A stretch of DNA of 64,000 bases, taken from assembly GCA_002364755.1 (NCBI GenBank), contig DEZI01000002.1, forward strand, positions 114,585 to 178,584, given 5' to 3'. The notes under the pieces are model-generated. The model was not told the origin of the DNA. It did not search any database and worked only from the letters and a program-made list of their open reading frames with translations. Below, piece by piece: positions 26,401 through 35,498 of the stretch. The position numbers and the translations under genes were made by a program. The stretch comes from Stenotrophomonas maltophilia (lineage in GTDB: Bacteria; Pseudomonadota; Gammaproteobacteria; Xanthomonadales; Xanthomonadaceae). Positions within the stretch are counted from its first letter, which is position 1; the number at the start of each line of letters is the position of its first letter.

Positions 26401-26945
26401 AGGCCGGTCAGCTCACGGACCGCGTCTTGATCGCTGGCCGGGGTGGCCTTGGTCGACAGCACCAGGCGCATGATCGGCTCGGTGGACGGATTGAAGCGCA
26501 GCAGCACCGGGGCCTTGGCCTCCAGCGGCAGGTTCAGCGCTTCCATCTTGTCGCGCACCTCCAGGCTGGCCTGGTCCATGTTGGTGCCCCAGGCGAACTC
26601 GAGCACGACATCGCTCTGCCCGGTGCGCGAGACCGACTTCAGCTTGCGCAGGTTCTTGACCACGCCCACGGCTTCTTCCACCGGCTGGGTAATCAGGCTT
26701 TCGATTTCGGTCGGTGCCGCGCCGGTGTACTCGGTGCGCACGGTCAGCGTGGGATAGCTCAGGTCGGGCAGTAGGTTGACCTTGAGGTTGTTCAGCGCGA
26801 TCAGGCCGAACAGCAGCAGCGTGACCGTGCACATGGCAATGGTGACGCGGCGGCGGGTGGCGAATTCCACCAGGCCGCCGCGCATGCCGGCAGCGGCGCC
26901 GTCGCCGGCCGGCGAGGCACCGTGGTCGTGTCCCCGGCCGCTCAT
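23421..26945 (-). CDS. RND efflux permease, enlarged
   Basis: At 1174 residues this is longer than the usual ~1040. The proton-relay Asp-Asp is intact (GLVVDDSIVVLES, about residues 475-476). Two insertions explain the size: a low-complexity Ala/Ser/Gly stretch in the first porter loop (about residues 275-325) and an extended segment with extra hydrophobic helices between the two membrane halves (about residues 560-660). It overlaps the adaptor gene and the second permease by 4 nt each. Two different permeases with one adaptor recall MdtABC or S. maltophilia SmeIJK; I cannot say which named pump this is. Confidence 0.9.
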   Translation of the reverse strand: MSGRGHDHGASPAGDGAAAGMRGGLVEFATRRRVTIAMCTVTLLLFGLIALNNLKVNLLPDLSYPTLTVRTEYTGAAPTEIESLITQPVEEAVGVVKNLRKLKSVSRTGQSDVVLEFAWGTNMDQASLEVRDKMEALNLPLEAKAPVLLRFNPSTEPIMRLVLSTKATPASDQDAVRELTGLRRYADEDLKKKLEPVTGVAAVKVGGGLEDEIQVDIDQQKLAQLNLPIDTVIKRLKEENINISGGRLEEGSQRFLVRTVNQFADLEEIRNLLVTTQSSNGSAADSALQQMFNIAASTGSAAAVAAASAAQSASSGGGSSVVANGVPVRLKDVATVRQGYKEREAIIRLGGKESVELAIYKEGDANTVATAEALRKRLEQIRATFPGDAELTTIEDQSRFIEHAISDVKKDAVIGGLLAILIIFLFLRDGWSTFVISLSLPVSIIATFFFMGQLGLSLNVMSLGGLALATGLVVDDSIVVLESIAKARERGLGILQAAIVGTREVSMAVVASTLTTIAVFLPLVFVDGIAGQLFRDQALTVAIAIAISLLVSMTLIPMLSSLKGRPPLAFPEEAAAEAWRPESRWQKPVALGRRGFVAGVRWSFFALAWLVVRVWRGVVAVVGPVMRKASDIAMKPYAGAERGYLRLLPNALAHPGKVLSMAALAFVATMALVPMLGADLIPQLAQDRFEMTVKLPAGTPLKQTDALVRELQLAHGNGEGVASLYGVSGSGTRLDASPTESGENIGKLTVVMEGGGNARTEADITERLRDTMGQHPGAQVDFARPALFSFSTPLEIELRGQDMATLEQAGQRLAALLRGNAHYADVKSTVEEGFPEIQIRFDQERAGALGLTTRQIADVVVKKVRGDVATRYSFRDRKIDVLVRAQEGDRASVDSIRRLIVNPGSSRPVTLDAVADVVATTGPSEIHRADQTRVAVVSANLRDIDLGAAMREVQQMVAEQPLGAGVGLHIGGQGEELAQAAKSLIFAFGLAIFLVYLVMASQFESLLHPFVILFTIPLALVGAILALMLTGKPISVVVFIGLILLVGLVTKNAIILIDKVNQLREAGVAKHEALVEGARSRLRPIIMTTLCTLFGFLPLAVAMGEGAEVRAPMAITVIGGLLVSTLLTLLVIPVVYDLMDRRGDAYYRERGRKHAGEGLHADEGGHGGGAEEPA

Positions 26946-28102
26946 TGCTGGCTCCCGGCCTTGTCTGCAGGCGTGGCCTTGGCGGCCACGGTGGCCGGCT
27001 TGGCCCCGGCCGCCTTGGGATCGGCGATGACCTGCACGGTGGTGCCGTCACGCAGGGCCACCTTGCCGGCAGTGACGATCTGGTCACCCGCGGCCAGGCC
27101 TTCGCGGATCTCCACCCACGGGCCTTCGGCATAGCCCAGCTTGACCGGCACGCGGGCCACCTTGCCTTCGCGCACGCGGAACACGGCCGGCTCACCGTCG
27201 TCCAGCAGGGCCAGGCGCGGCACCACCAGGGCATCAGCGCGCTGGTCGTAGTCGATGCGGATGCGCCCGAACATGCCGGGCTGCAGTGCATGCACGGTGC
27301 CGTTGAAGGCGCTGACCACGCGGAAAGTGCCGCTACCGGAATCGACCACCGGGGCGATGCGGTCCACCGTGCCGGTGAAGCGCTTGCCCGGCAGTGCGTC
27401 GGCCGACAGCACGACCGGCTGGCCGGCACGCAGGGTGGCCAGCTCGCGCTCGGGCACGTTGAGGGTGGCCTCCAGCTGCGAGTTGTCGACGATGCGGAAG
27501 ATCGGCGTATTGATCTGCACGAAGTTGCCGGTCTTGATCGACCGCGAGGCGATCACCCCGGAGATCGGCGCCACCACCGTGGTGTAGGACAGTTCCAGCG
27601 TGGCCAGGCGGTACTGCGCGCGCACGTTTTCCAGGTCGTAGCGCAGCTGGTCGACGTCGGAGGCACTGACCATCTGCTGGCCGACCAGCTTCTGTGCACG
27701 CTGGTAGTTGTTTTCCAGCTTCCGCATCTGCGCCTCGCTCTGCGCCACGGCCAGGCGCGCGCGGTCCGGGTCCAGGCGCACCAGCGGCTGGCCGGCGCTG
27801 ACCCGCTCGCCCTCCTCGACCAGCACGGCCAGGGCCACGCCGGAGGTCTTGGCCACCACCTGCGATTCGGCGCGCGGCTCCAGTGCAGCGGTGCCGGTGT
27901 AGCTGGCGGCCACGGCGCGATGGCTGGCCACGGCCACTTCCACCGGCACGGCGTCGACCTTCTTCTCGTCCTTGGTTTCAGCCGCCTTGGCATCGGCGCT
28001 GGGGCCGGCAGCGCAGCCGCCCAGCAGCAGGGAAGTGGAGATCAGCAGGGCAGCGGCACAGAGTCCAGTGCGGCGGCCGGGCAGGAAGGTTGGGTGTGAC
28101 AT
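26942..28102 (-). CDS. RND periplasmic adaptor lipoprotein (MFP)
   Basis: A 386-residue membrane-fusion protein bridging permease and outer-membrane channel. The start at 28102 gives MSHPTFLPGRRTG, then a hydrophobic segment and a lipobox (LLGGC), so it is a lipoprotein. It contains a barrel-sandwich hybrid (lipoyl-like) domain, a helical hairpin (LDPDRARLAVAQSEAQMRKL...), SYTTVVAPISGVIASRSIK and a beta-barrel region. The longer frame upstream to 28186 has no signal sequence and is rejected. It is first in the operon, facing the cytochrome genes. Confidence 0.9.
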   Translation of the reverse strand: MSHPTFLPGRRTGLCAAALLISTSLLLGGCAAGPSADAKAAETKDEKKVDAVPVEVAVASHRAVAASYTGTAALEPRAESQVVAKTSGVALAVLVEEGERVSAGQPLVRLDPDRARLAVAQSEAQMRKLENNYQRAQKLVGQQMVSASDVDQLRYDLENVRAQYRLATLELSYTTVVAPISGVIASRSIKTGNFVQINTPIFRIVDNSQLEATLNVPERELATLRAGQPVVLSADALPGKRFTGTVDRIAPVVDSGSGTFRVVSAFNGTVHALQPGMFGRIRIDYDQRADALVVPRLALLDDGEPAVFRVREGKVARVPVKLGYAEGPWVEIREGLAAGDQIVTAGKVALRDGTTVQVIADPKAAGAKPATVAAKATPADKAGSQQ

Positions 28103-28308
28103 CGTCAGATCCCTGGAGGATGCGTGGGCAGGTGTGGTAGCAAAGTAATGCACCACTTCACGGAAACACCATATCCCAAAGGTCATGGTGCCTTCACGCC
28201 GCTGGTCGGCCCGTGCCCATTTCAGCTAGATGAAACCTGAGGCTATACTCGGGTCGTTCCGTACCCCACGCCGGAACGACCAGACCCGAATCCCCGGATA
28301 ACGACATC

Positions 28309-28698
28309 ATGCGCCCGCAGCCGCTCGCCGCTTGTCTCGCTCTGGCCGTCCTCCTGCCCCTCGGGGCCGCCGCACAGCCCGCTCCTGCTCCTGAAGCACC
28401 CGCCCCGGCTCCTGCCCAGGCCGCCCCGCCCGCTGCCGCCGCTCCGGCCGGCAACTTCGACAATGGCCGGGTGCTCGCCTATACCTGCCAGGGCTGCCAC
28501 GGCATCACCGGTTACAAGAACGCGTACCCAAGCTACCGGGTACCGAAGATCGGTGGCCAGACCCAGCAGTACCTGACCCAGGCCCTGACCGAGTACCGCC
28601 AGGGCAAGCGCCGGCATCCGACGATGCAGGCGCAGTCGATGAGTTTCAGCGAACAGGAGATCGCCGATCTCGCTGTTTACCTGTCCACCGTCAAGTAA
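28309..28698 (+). CDS. Exported c-type cytochrome
   Basis: A 129-residue protein with a signal peptide (about residues 1-22), an Ala/Pro-rich linker (about 23-48) and one class I cytochrome c domain. The haem-binding C-Q-G-C-H is at residues 60-64 and a Met ligand is likely in HPTMQAQSM. The short linker suggests a periplasmic electron shuttle. A second cytochrome gene follows 9 nt later. The redox partners cannot be told from this window; it is divergent from the RND operon with a 206-nt gap. Confidence 0.87.
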   Translation: MRPQPLAACLALAVLLPLGAAAQPAPAPEAPAPAPAQAAPPAAAAPAGNFDNGRVLAYTCQGCHGITGYKNAYPSYRVPKIGGQTQQYLTQALTEYRQGKRRHPTMQAQSMSFSEQEIADLAVYLSTVK

Positions 28699-28707
28699 GG
28701 CCAGCCC

Positions 28708-29169
28708 ATGTCGAAAGCCGCGCACACGATGCGTCACGCCATCGCCCTGTCCGTTGCCCTGCTGCTGGCGGCCTGCTCGCAGTCGCAGGTGGAAAGCAGT
28801 GAGAAATCGGCCGGCGACCCCGGCCATGCCAGTGGCGAACACGGTTCGTCCTCCTCGGCCGGCCTGCCGCCGGGCCGCGAGGCCGCCGGTGAAGCCCGGG
28901 CCAGGGTGAAGGGAAAAGCGACCAACCAGAGCTGCATTGATTGCCACGGTGCCGACGGCAACGCGCCGATCGACCCGACCTATCCCAAGCTGGGTGGGCA
29001 GTATGGCGATTACCTGGCCCATGCCCTGCAGGCCTACCGTGCCGGCGACCGCCAGCACGCGTTGATGACCCCGCAGGCGAAGGACCTGAGCGACCAGGAC
29101 ATCGCCGACCTGGCCGCGTACTTCGGCAGCCGGCCGAGCCAGCTGCGGGATCTGCACGGAGTCAAATAA
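28708..29169 (+). CDS. c-type cytochrome lipoprotein
   Basis: A 153-residue protein with a lipobox (LLLAAC, Cys 23), a Ser/Gly/Glu-rich spacer to about residue 65 and one haem site C-I-D-C-H at residues 76-80. The YPKLGGQYGDYLAHALQAYRAG region is a typical class I cytochrome c fold element and closely parallels the preceding cytochrome, so the two probably arose by duplication. It should be membrane-anchored and may exchange electrons with its neighbour. An internal ATG (MRHAIALSV) at 28729 is an alternative start. Confidence 0.87.
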   Translation: MSKAAHTMRHAIALSVALLLAACSQSQVESSEKSAGDPGHASGEHGSSSSAGLPPGREAAGEARARVKGKATNQSCIDCHGADGNAPIDPTYPKLGGQYGDYLAHALQAYRAGDRQHALMTPQAKDLSDQDIADLAAYFGSRPSQLRDLHGVK

Positions 29170-29196
29170 CCCCGCGCCACGCCCGGATGTTTTCCG

Positions 29197-29265
29197 GTAG
29201 CGCCGGGCCATGCCCGGCGGAATGCAGGAGCGCCGCGCCGGCAGGTGCGGACCGGTGGTCCGCAC
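29197..29265. repeat. SMAG element plus a second palindrome
   Basis: GTAGCGCCGGGCCATGCCCG (29197-29220) and the GTGCGGACCGGTGGTCCGCAC palindrome (29245-29265) lie between the convergent cytochrome and uup genes. Confidence 0.7.
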
Positions 29266-29278
29266 GAATCCCCCGCAA

Positions 29279-31159
<1,881 letters not shown>

Positions 31160-31223
31160 CCCACTATTGTACGGGTTGGCGGGCCCGCCGGGCGGGGACA
31201 GCGAATAGGGCCGGGGCACGGTC

Positions 31224-31292
31224 ATCCACGCATGGCGTGGATCTACATGCGTGGATGCGGCCCAACCGGTAGATCCACGCCATGCGTGGATG
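31224..31292. repeat. SMAG dimer between divergent uup and dbpA
   Basis: ATCCACGCATGGCGTGGATC (31224-31246) faces GTAGATCCACGCCATGCGTG (31269-31292). The pair forms an inverted repeat in the 179-nt divergent gap, so it lies close to both promoters. Confidence 0.8.
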
Positions 31293-31338
31293 AAGCGCCC
31301 GCAGCAGGCTCCGGCCCCGCACGCAGGTACAATGTGCC

Positions 31339-32715
31339 ATGACTGACTTTTCGACCCTGCCGCTGAGCCCGGCCCTGCAGCCCGGCCTGGACGCCCTCGG
31401 CTACACCACCCTTACGCCGATCCAGGCGCAGAGCCTGCCGGCGATCCTCGATCGCCGCGATGTGATCGCACAGGCTCCGACCGGCAGCGGCAAGACCGCC
31501 GCCTTCGGCCTGGGCCTGCTGCAGGCCATCGATCCCAGCCTGATCCGCGTGCAGGCGCTGGTGCTGTGCCCGACCCGCGAGCTGGCCGACCAGGTCGCCA
31601 AGCAGATCCGCAAGCTGGCCACCGGCATCCCCAACCTGAAGCTGCTGCTGCTGGTCGGTGGCGTGCCGCTGGGCCCGCAGTTGGCCTCCCTGGAAGGCCA
31701 CGACCCGCACGTGGTGGTCGGTACCCCCGGCCGCGTGCAGGAACTGGCCCGCAAGCGCGCCCTGAACCTCGGCGCGGTGCGCACCCTGGTGCTGGACGAA
31801 GCCGATCGCATGCTGGACATGGGCTTTGAAGAGCCGATCCGCGAGATTGCCGGCCGCACCCACAAGGACCGGCAGAGCCTTCTGTTCTCGGCCACCTTCC
31901 CCGACAGCATCCGCGAGATCGCCCGCGACCTGCTGCGCGATGCGCTGGAAGTAACCGTGGAAGGCGCCGACCAGGCCCCGGCCATCCGCCACCTGTTCTG
32001 CGAGGTGGAACCGGCGCACCGGCAGAAGGCGCTGGCGGGCCTGCTGCTGAAGTACACGCCGGAATCGGCGGTGGTGTTCTGCAACACCCGCAAGGACGTG
32101 GACGAGGTCGCCAACTCGCTGCAGCAGTTCGGCTTCTCGGCGCTGGCCCTGCATGGCGACATGGAGCAGCGTGACCGCGAGGAAGTGCTGCTCCGCCTGG
32201 CCAACCGCAGCTGCAACGTGCTGGTGGCCAGCGACGTGGCCGCGCGTGGCCTGGACGTGGAAGAGCTGGCGGCGGTGATCAACTACGAGCTGCCCACCGA
32301 CGTGGAGAGCTACCAGCACCGCGTGGGCCGTACCGGCCGCGCCGGTGCCAGCGGCCTGGCGATCAGCCTGGTGGCCGGTCGCGAGAAGACCCGCGCCGAG
32401 GCCGTCGAAGCCCATCTGGGCCAGCCGCTGGACTGGCAGAAGACGCCGCTGGCGACCTCGCGCCCGGCCGAGCTGCCGCAGGCGGCGATGCGCACCCTGC
32501 GCATCGATGGTGGCAAGACCGACAAGCTGCGCCCGGGCGACATCCTCGGCGCGCTGACCGGGGATGCCGGCCTGTCGGGCAAGCACATCGGCAAGATCGC
32601 GATCTTCCCGACCCGCTCCTACGTGGCCATCGCCCGTGAGCAGGTCAACAAGGCCGTGGCGAAGCTGGAAGCCGGCAAGATCAAGGGCCGCCGCTTCCGC
32701 GTGCGCATGATGTGA
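31339..32715 (+). CDS. dbpA: DEAD-box ATP-dependent RNA helicase DbpA
   Basis: Helicase of 50S subunit assembly that is guided to 23S rRNA hairpin 92. The 458 residues show the Q motif (GYTTLTPIQAQSLP), motif I (APTGSGKT), DEAD (VLDEADRMLDMGF), SAT, and motif VI (HRVGRTGRAG). A C-terminal DbpA RNA-binding domain follows (LRIDGGKTDKLRPGDILGALTG). Length is normal. No T-run terminator follows: the AT-rich module begins 43 nt after its stop, suggesting that module was inserted just behind dbpA. Confidence 0.94.
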   Translation: MTDFSTLPLSPALQPGLDALGYTTLTPIQAQSLPAILDRRDVIAQAPTGSGKTAAFGLGLLQAIDPSLIRVQALVLCPTRELADQVAKQIRKLATGIPNLKLLLLVGGVPLGPQLASLEGHDPHVVVGTPGRVQELARKRALNLGAVRTLVLDEADRMLDMGFEEPIREIAGRTHKDRQSLLFSATFPDSIREIARDLLRDALEVTVEGADQAPAIRHLFCEVEPAHRQKALAGLLLKYTPESAVVFCNTRKDVDEVANSLQQFGFSALALHGDMEQRDREEVLLRLANRSCNVLVASDVAARGLDVEELAAVINYELPTDVESYQHRVGRTGRAGASGLAISLVAGREKTRAEAVEAHLGQPLDWQKTPLATSRPAELPQAAMRTLRIDGGKTDKLRPGDILGALTGDAGLSGKHIGKIAIFPTRSYVAIAREQVNKAVAKLEAGKIKGRRFRVRMM

Positions 32716-32758
32716 GTCGGCACGCATTCCAATAATTGATCGAAAAACTGGAAATCAC

Positions 32759-34597
32759 GTGATCATTCAAAGACTCCAAATCGAAGGCGGATTCCTAAAC
32801 GGCTTGGATCTTACGTTCTCAGCCGGCTTGAATGTTTTGATCGGCGCAAGAGGTACAGGCAAGACGTCCGTAATAGAGCTCCTCCGATATGCCGTCGGAG
32901 CAAAAAACCACACGGAAGACGCACAAGCAAAATCCAAGGATCACGCGCTTGCTGTACTGGATGACGGCATTGTGAGCGTAACCTTGTCAGATGGATTCGA
33001 CGAAATCTATCTTTCAAGAGCCGCAGGCGAACCAAGCCCCAGCGCTGATCGCACTTACATTACCCCAATCGTACTTTCTCAAACTGAGATTGAAACCATC
33101 GGGTTAAGTGAATCCGGCAGACTTGCCCTACTCGATGCATTTATCCCAGAAATCGCTGGCTTGAGAAACCGCGAAGCAGCGGCCCGCAACGCCTGCCTTG
33201 CCGTCTCCAAGGAAATCTCCTCAATAGAAAAAGAGGTTTCTGCGCTCAGGGACAGCTTACAAGGTCGAGAACGGCTACATGAAGAGCTGTTGCAGCTGCG
33301 ATTAAAGCAGGCTGAGATTGGAGCAGAATCTGCAAAGGTCGAGCTTCTACAGCTTCAAGTAGAGAAATTGACGAACGAGGAAACTGCGGCCGCCTCAAGC
33401 GAACAAGCAGTAATCAATTTCTCAGCGAGAGTGGAGGACCAACTGAATCATCTGCAGTCCTACACAATGGATAATTCAGCCTCTGCCCTTCTAGACATCG
33501 ACCATCAAACCACCCTCCTCAGCGACCTAGGCGCCGCCTACGCAGGGATTTACGAAAGCTTCGACAATGTAAGAAGCGAGTTTTCAAAACTCGCAGCCAG
33601 GTCCGAGGTGCATGCGGACATACTGAGAAATAGAAGGCAGGAGATTCAGCGGCAGCTGAGGAAGGTCCGAGCTGAGCTTGAGCAGATGCAAGAGGGAAGT
33701 GGCGCAATCGCGAAGCAGTTAAGCACTACCCAGCTAGCCCTCGGAAAGATCGTTGCCATTGAAAAACTCGCCAACGATCGAAATCAAAGGCTCACTGAGC
33801 GCCGAAGCCACCGCAACCTTTACATTCAAGAACTTGGCAAAGTCAGGCAAGAAATAACAGATTTGAGAATCTCGGCAGCCGACAAGCTAAACTCAAACCT
33901 TTCGCCATATGTTTCTATTGAAGTAGAGCCGCAAGCTCAGCACCAAGAATATTCCAGAGCGGTCGCATCCGCGCTTAGGGGAAGCGGATTAAAATACAAT
34001 GATCTTGCCGCCATTGTCGCGTCAACAATGAGCCCTTTCGAAATTCTTGAAATGGTCGACAATGATGATTTTGAGAGAGCATCCCTAGCATTGGGCGTCC
34101 AACGCGACAGAGCAATGAGAATGTTGGCAGCACTTCGGGAACACGGCATGGGAGAAATAGCAACTTCTAGAGTCGAGGACAATGCAAGCATGCGACTGCT
34201 TGACGGAGTTTCTTACAAGGACGTATCGGAGCTGTCTGCAGGCCAGCGATGCACAGTAGTTCTTTCAGTAGTGCTACAGCATCGCAATAGAACCTTAGTC
34301 ATTGATCAACCAGAAGATCATCTCGACAACTCTTTCATTACTAACACAGTTATTAGGTCTCTCCAAGCACGCTCAGGCAACTCCCAGCTGATAATCTCCA
34401 CCCACAATGCCAACATCCCTGTTCTTGGCAATGCGGATCTTGTTGTTGAACTTACTTCTGACGGCAGAAATGGATTTGTCGAGACCGCGAAGCCACTTGA
34501 ACATGAAGAGAGCGTCGCAGCGATTAGCAATATCATGGAAGGCGGCCGAGGGGCTTTTCTGACAAGAGCTCGCTTCTACTCAGACCATATAGATTAA
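32759..34597 (+). CDS. SMC-like AAA ATPase with coiled coil
   Basis: A 612-residue protein starting at GTG 32759. Walker A is GARGTGKTS (residues 29-37). A long coiled-coil region spans about residues 130-370 (repeated LEEL/QLRLKQAEI/QLQVEKL heptads and RRQEIQRQLRKVRAELEQM). The C-terminal head has an ABC-like signature LSAGQRC (about 492), Walker B LVIDQPEDHLD (about 512-522) and a His switch STHNANIP (about 547). The IDQPED and THNANIPVLG strings resemble the ATPase part of TrlF-type proteins, but the PHP nuclease domain of TrlF is absent. Such ATPases often act as sensors or motors in phage-defence modules. The next gene starts 4 nt after its stop. Confidence 0.85.
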   Translation: MIIQRLQIEGGFLNGLDLTFSAGLNVLIGARGTGKTSVIELLRYAVGAKNHTEDAQAKSKDHALAVLDDGIVSVTLSDGFDEIYLSRAAGEPSPSADRTYITPIVLSQTEIETIGLSESGRLALLDAFIPEIAGLRNREAAARNACLAVSKEISSIEKEVSALRDSLQGRERLHEELLQLRLKQAEIGAESAKVELLQLQVEKLTNEETAAASSEQAVINFSARVEDQLNHLQSYTMDNSASALLDIDHQTTLLSDLGAAYAGIYESFDNVRSEFSKLAARSEVHADILRNRRQEIQRQLRKVRAELEQMQEGSGAIAKQLSTTQLALGKIVAIEKLANDRNQRLTERRSHRNLYIQELGKVRQEITDLRISAADKLNSNLSPYVSIEVEPQAQHQEYSRAVASALRGSGLKYNDLAAIVASTMSPFEILEMVDNDDFERASLALGVQRDRAMRMLAALREHGMGEIATSRVEDNASMRLLDGVSYKDVSELSAGQRCTVVLSVVLQHRNRTLVIDQPEDHLDNSFITNTVIRSLQARSGNSQLIISTHNANIPVLGNADLVVELTSDGRNGFVETAKPLEHEESVAAISNIMEGGRGAFLTRARFYSDHID

Positions 34598-34601
34598 AAA
34601 T

Positions 34602-35498
34602 ATGAATGCGGAAGAGGCCAAAGGACTGCTTCGCTCTCACGAAGTATCAAGAAGATTGCTCGCCGCACGTTATTTTCAGTCGAACGGCGAGCACTCAGAT
34701 CTAACGGAGCTGCACCGAGCGCTGAGCGCTGAGAGAGTTCACTGGATACGTCAGGCGTTACTGCGATCCATCCACAGGATCCAGGGAACAGAAACATATC
34801 CTTCAGAGCTGACCCAAATTGACGAGTCCCATGAGGACTTAGCCAAGGACGCATACAGCAAGGCCATCGAGTCTGTTGCAGGGGTATTGCTCCACGAAGT
34901 CAGCTCCGTCGTCGGCGCAATCGGAATGCACTGCGCACGGGAGATCGAGGGCTACCAAAATTCCAAAACTCGAGAATCTATTGAGAGGCTGAAATCTCTT
35001 CTAGCCGCAATTCGAAGACTCAAGAAGGCGGTTGCCGTTCCTGCTCCAACTGAATTTGAACTTTCATCTCTAGTCATCACAATCGCCAGAGAGGAAGCAG
35101 GAAACAGTTTTGGCGATACGATTAAGCTCGGCGGCCCACGCCCTTTCTCTGTGATTACTGATTGCGACGCTCTATCCATAGCAATAGCAAACGGCATGCG
35201 AAACGCGATAGAGGCATCAGAAACAAACTCGGAGAAGCCTGAGATTACGATAAACTGGGGCCGAGCCGGCGGAGAAACATTTCTCGCAATAATTGATTCC
35301 GGACCCGGGCTTCCAGAGAATTCATCTTTGATTGCCCAGCTTGGCCAGACATCTAAGCCAGGCCACTTTGGATTCGGGCTCGCAACTGCACAACAGGCCA
35401 TGGACTCAATAATGGGATCCATGATTCTTGCAAATGACCAAAGTAAAGGCGCGATTTTCGAGCTCCGCTGGAGGAATCTTGAAGATATTGCTAATTGA
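34602..35498 (+). CDS. Soluble histidine-kinase-like protein without a sensor domain
   Basis: A 298-residue protein with no signal peptide or membrane segment. The first ~60 residues look like HEAT-type helical repeats (RRLLAARYF...LHRALSAERVHWIRQALL). Next comes an H-box (VLLHEVSSVVGAIG, His 98) on a predicted dimerisation helix pair, then a GHKL ATPase: N-box ANGMRNAIEAS (about 196-206), G1 box DSGPGLP (232-238) and G2 box GHFGFGLATAQ (254-264). It lacks PAS, GAF or periplasmic input, so its signal probably comes from the ATPase encoded 4 nt upstream. Its likely partner is the receiver protein whose gene overlaps its end. Confidence 0.82.
   Translation: MNAEEAKGLLRSHEVSRRLLAARYFQSNGEHSDLTELHRALSAERVHWIRQALLRSIHRIQGTETYPSELTQIDESHEDLAKDAYSKAIESVAGVLLHEVSSVVGAIGMHCAREIEGYQNSKTRESIERLKSLLAAIRRLKKAVAVPAPTEFELSSLVITIAREEAGNSFGDTIKLGGPRPFSVITDCDALSIAIANGMRNAIEASETNSEKPEITINWGRAGGETFLAIIDSGPGLPENSSLIAQLGQTSKPGHFGFGLATAQQAMDSIMGSMILANDQSKGAIFELRWRNLEDIAN

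Noticed and set aside
20341..28102. Naming the pump SmeIJK
   Set aside because: The one-adaptor, two-permease layout fits, but I cannot verify identity without comparison to reference sequences.
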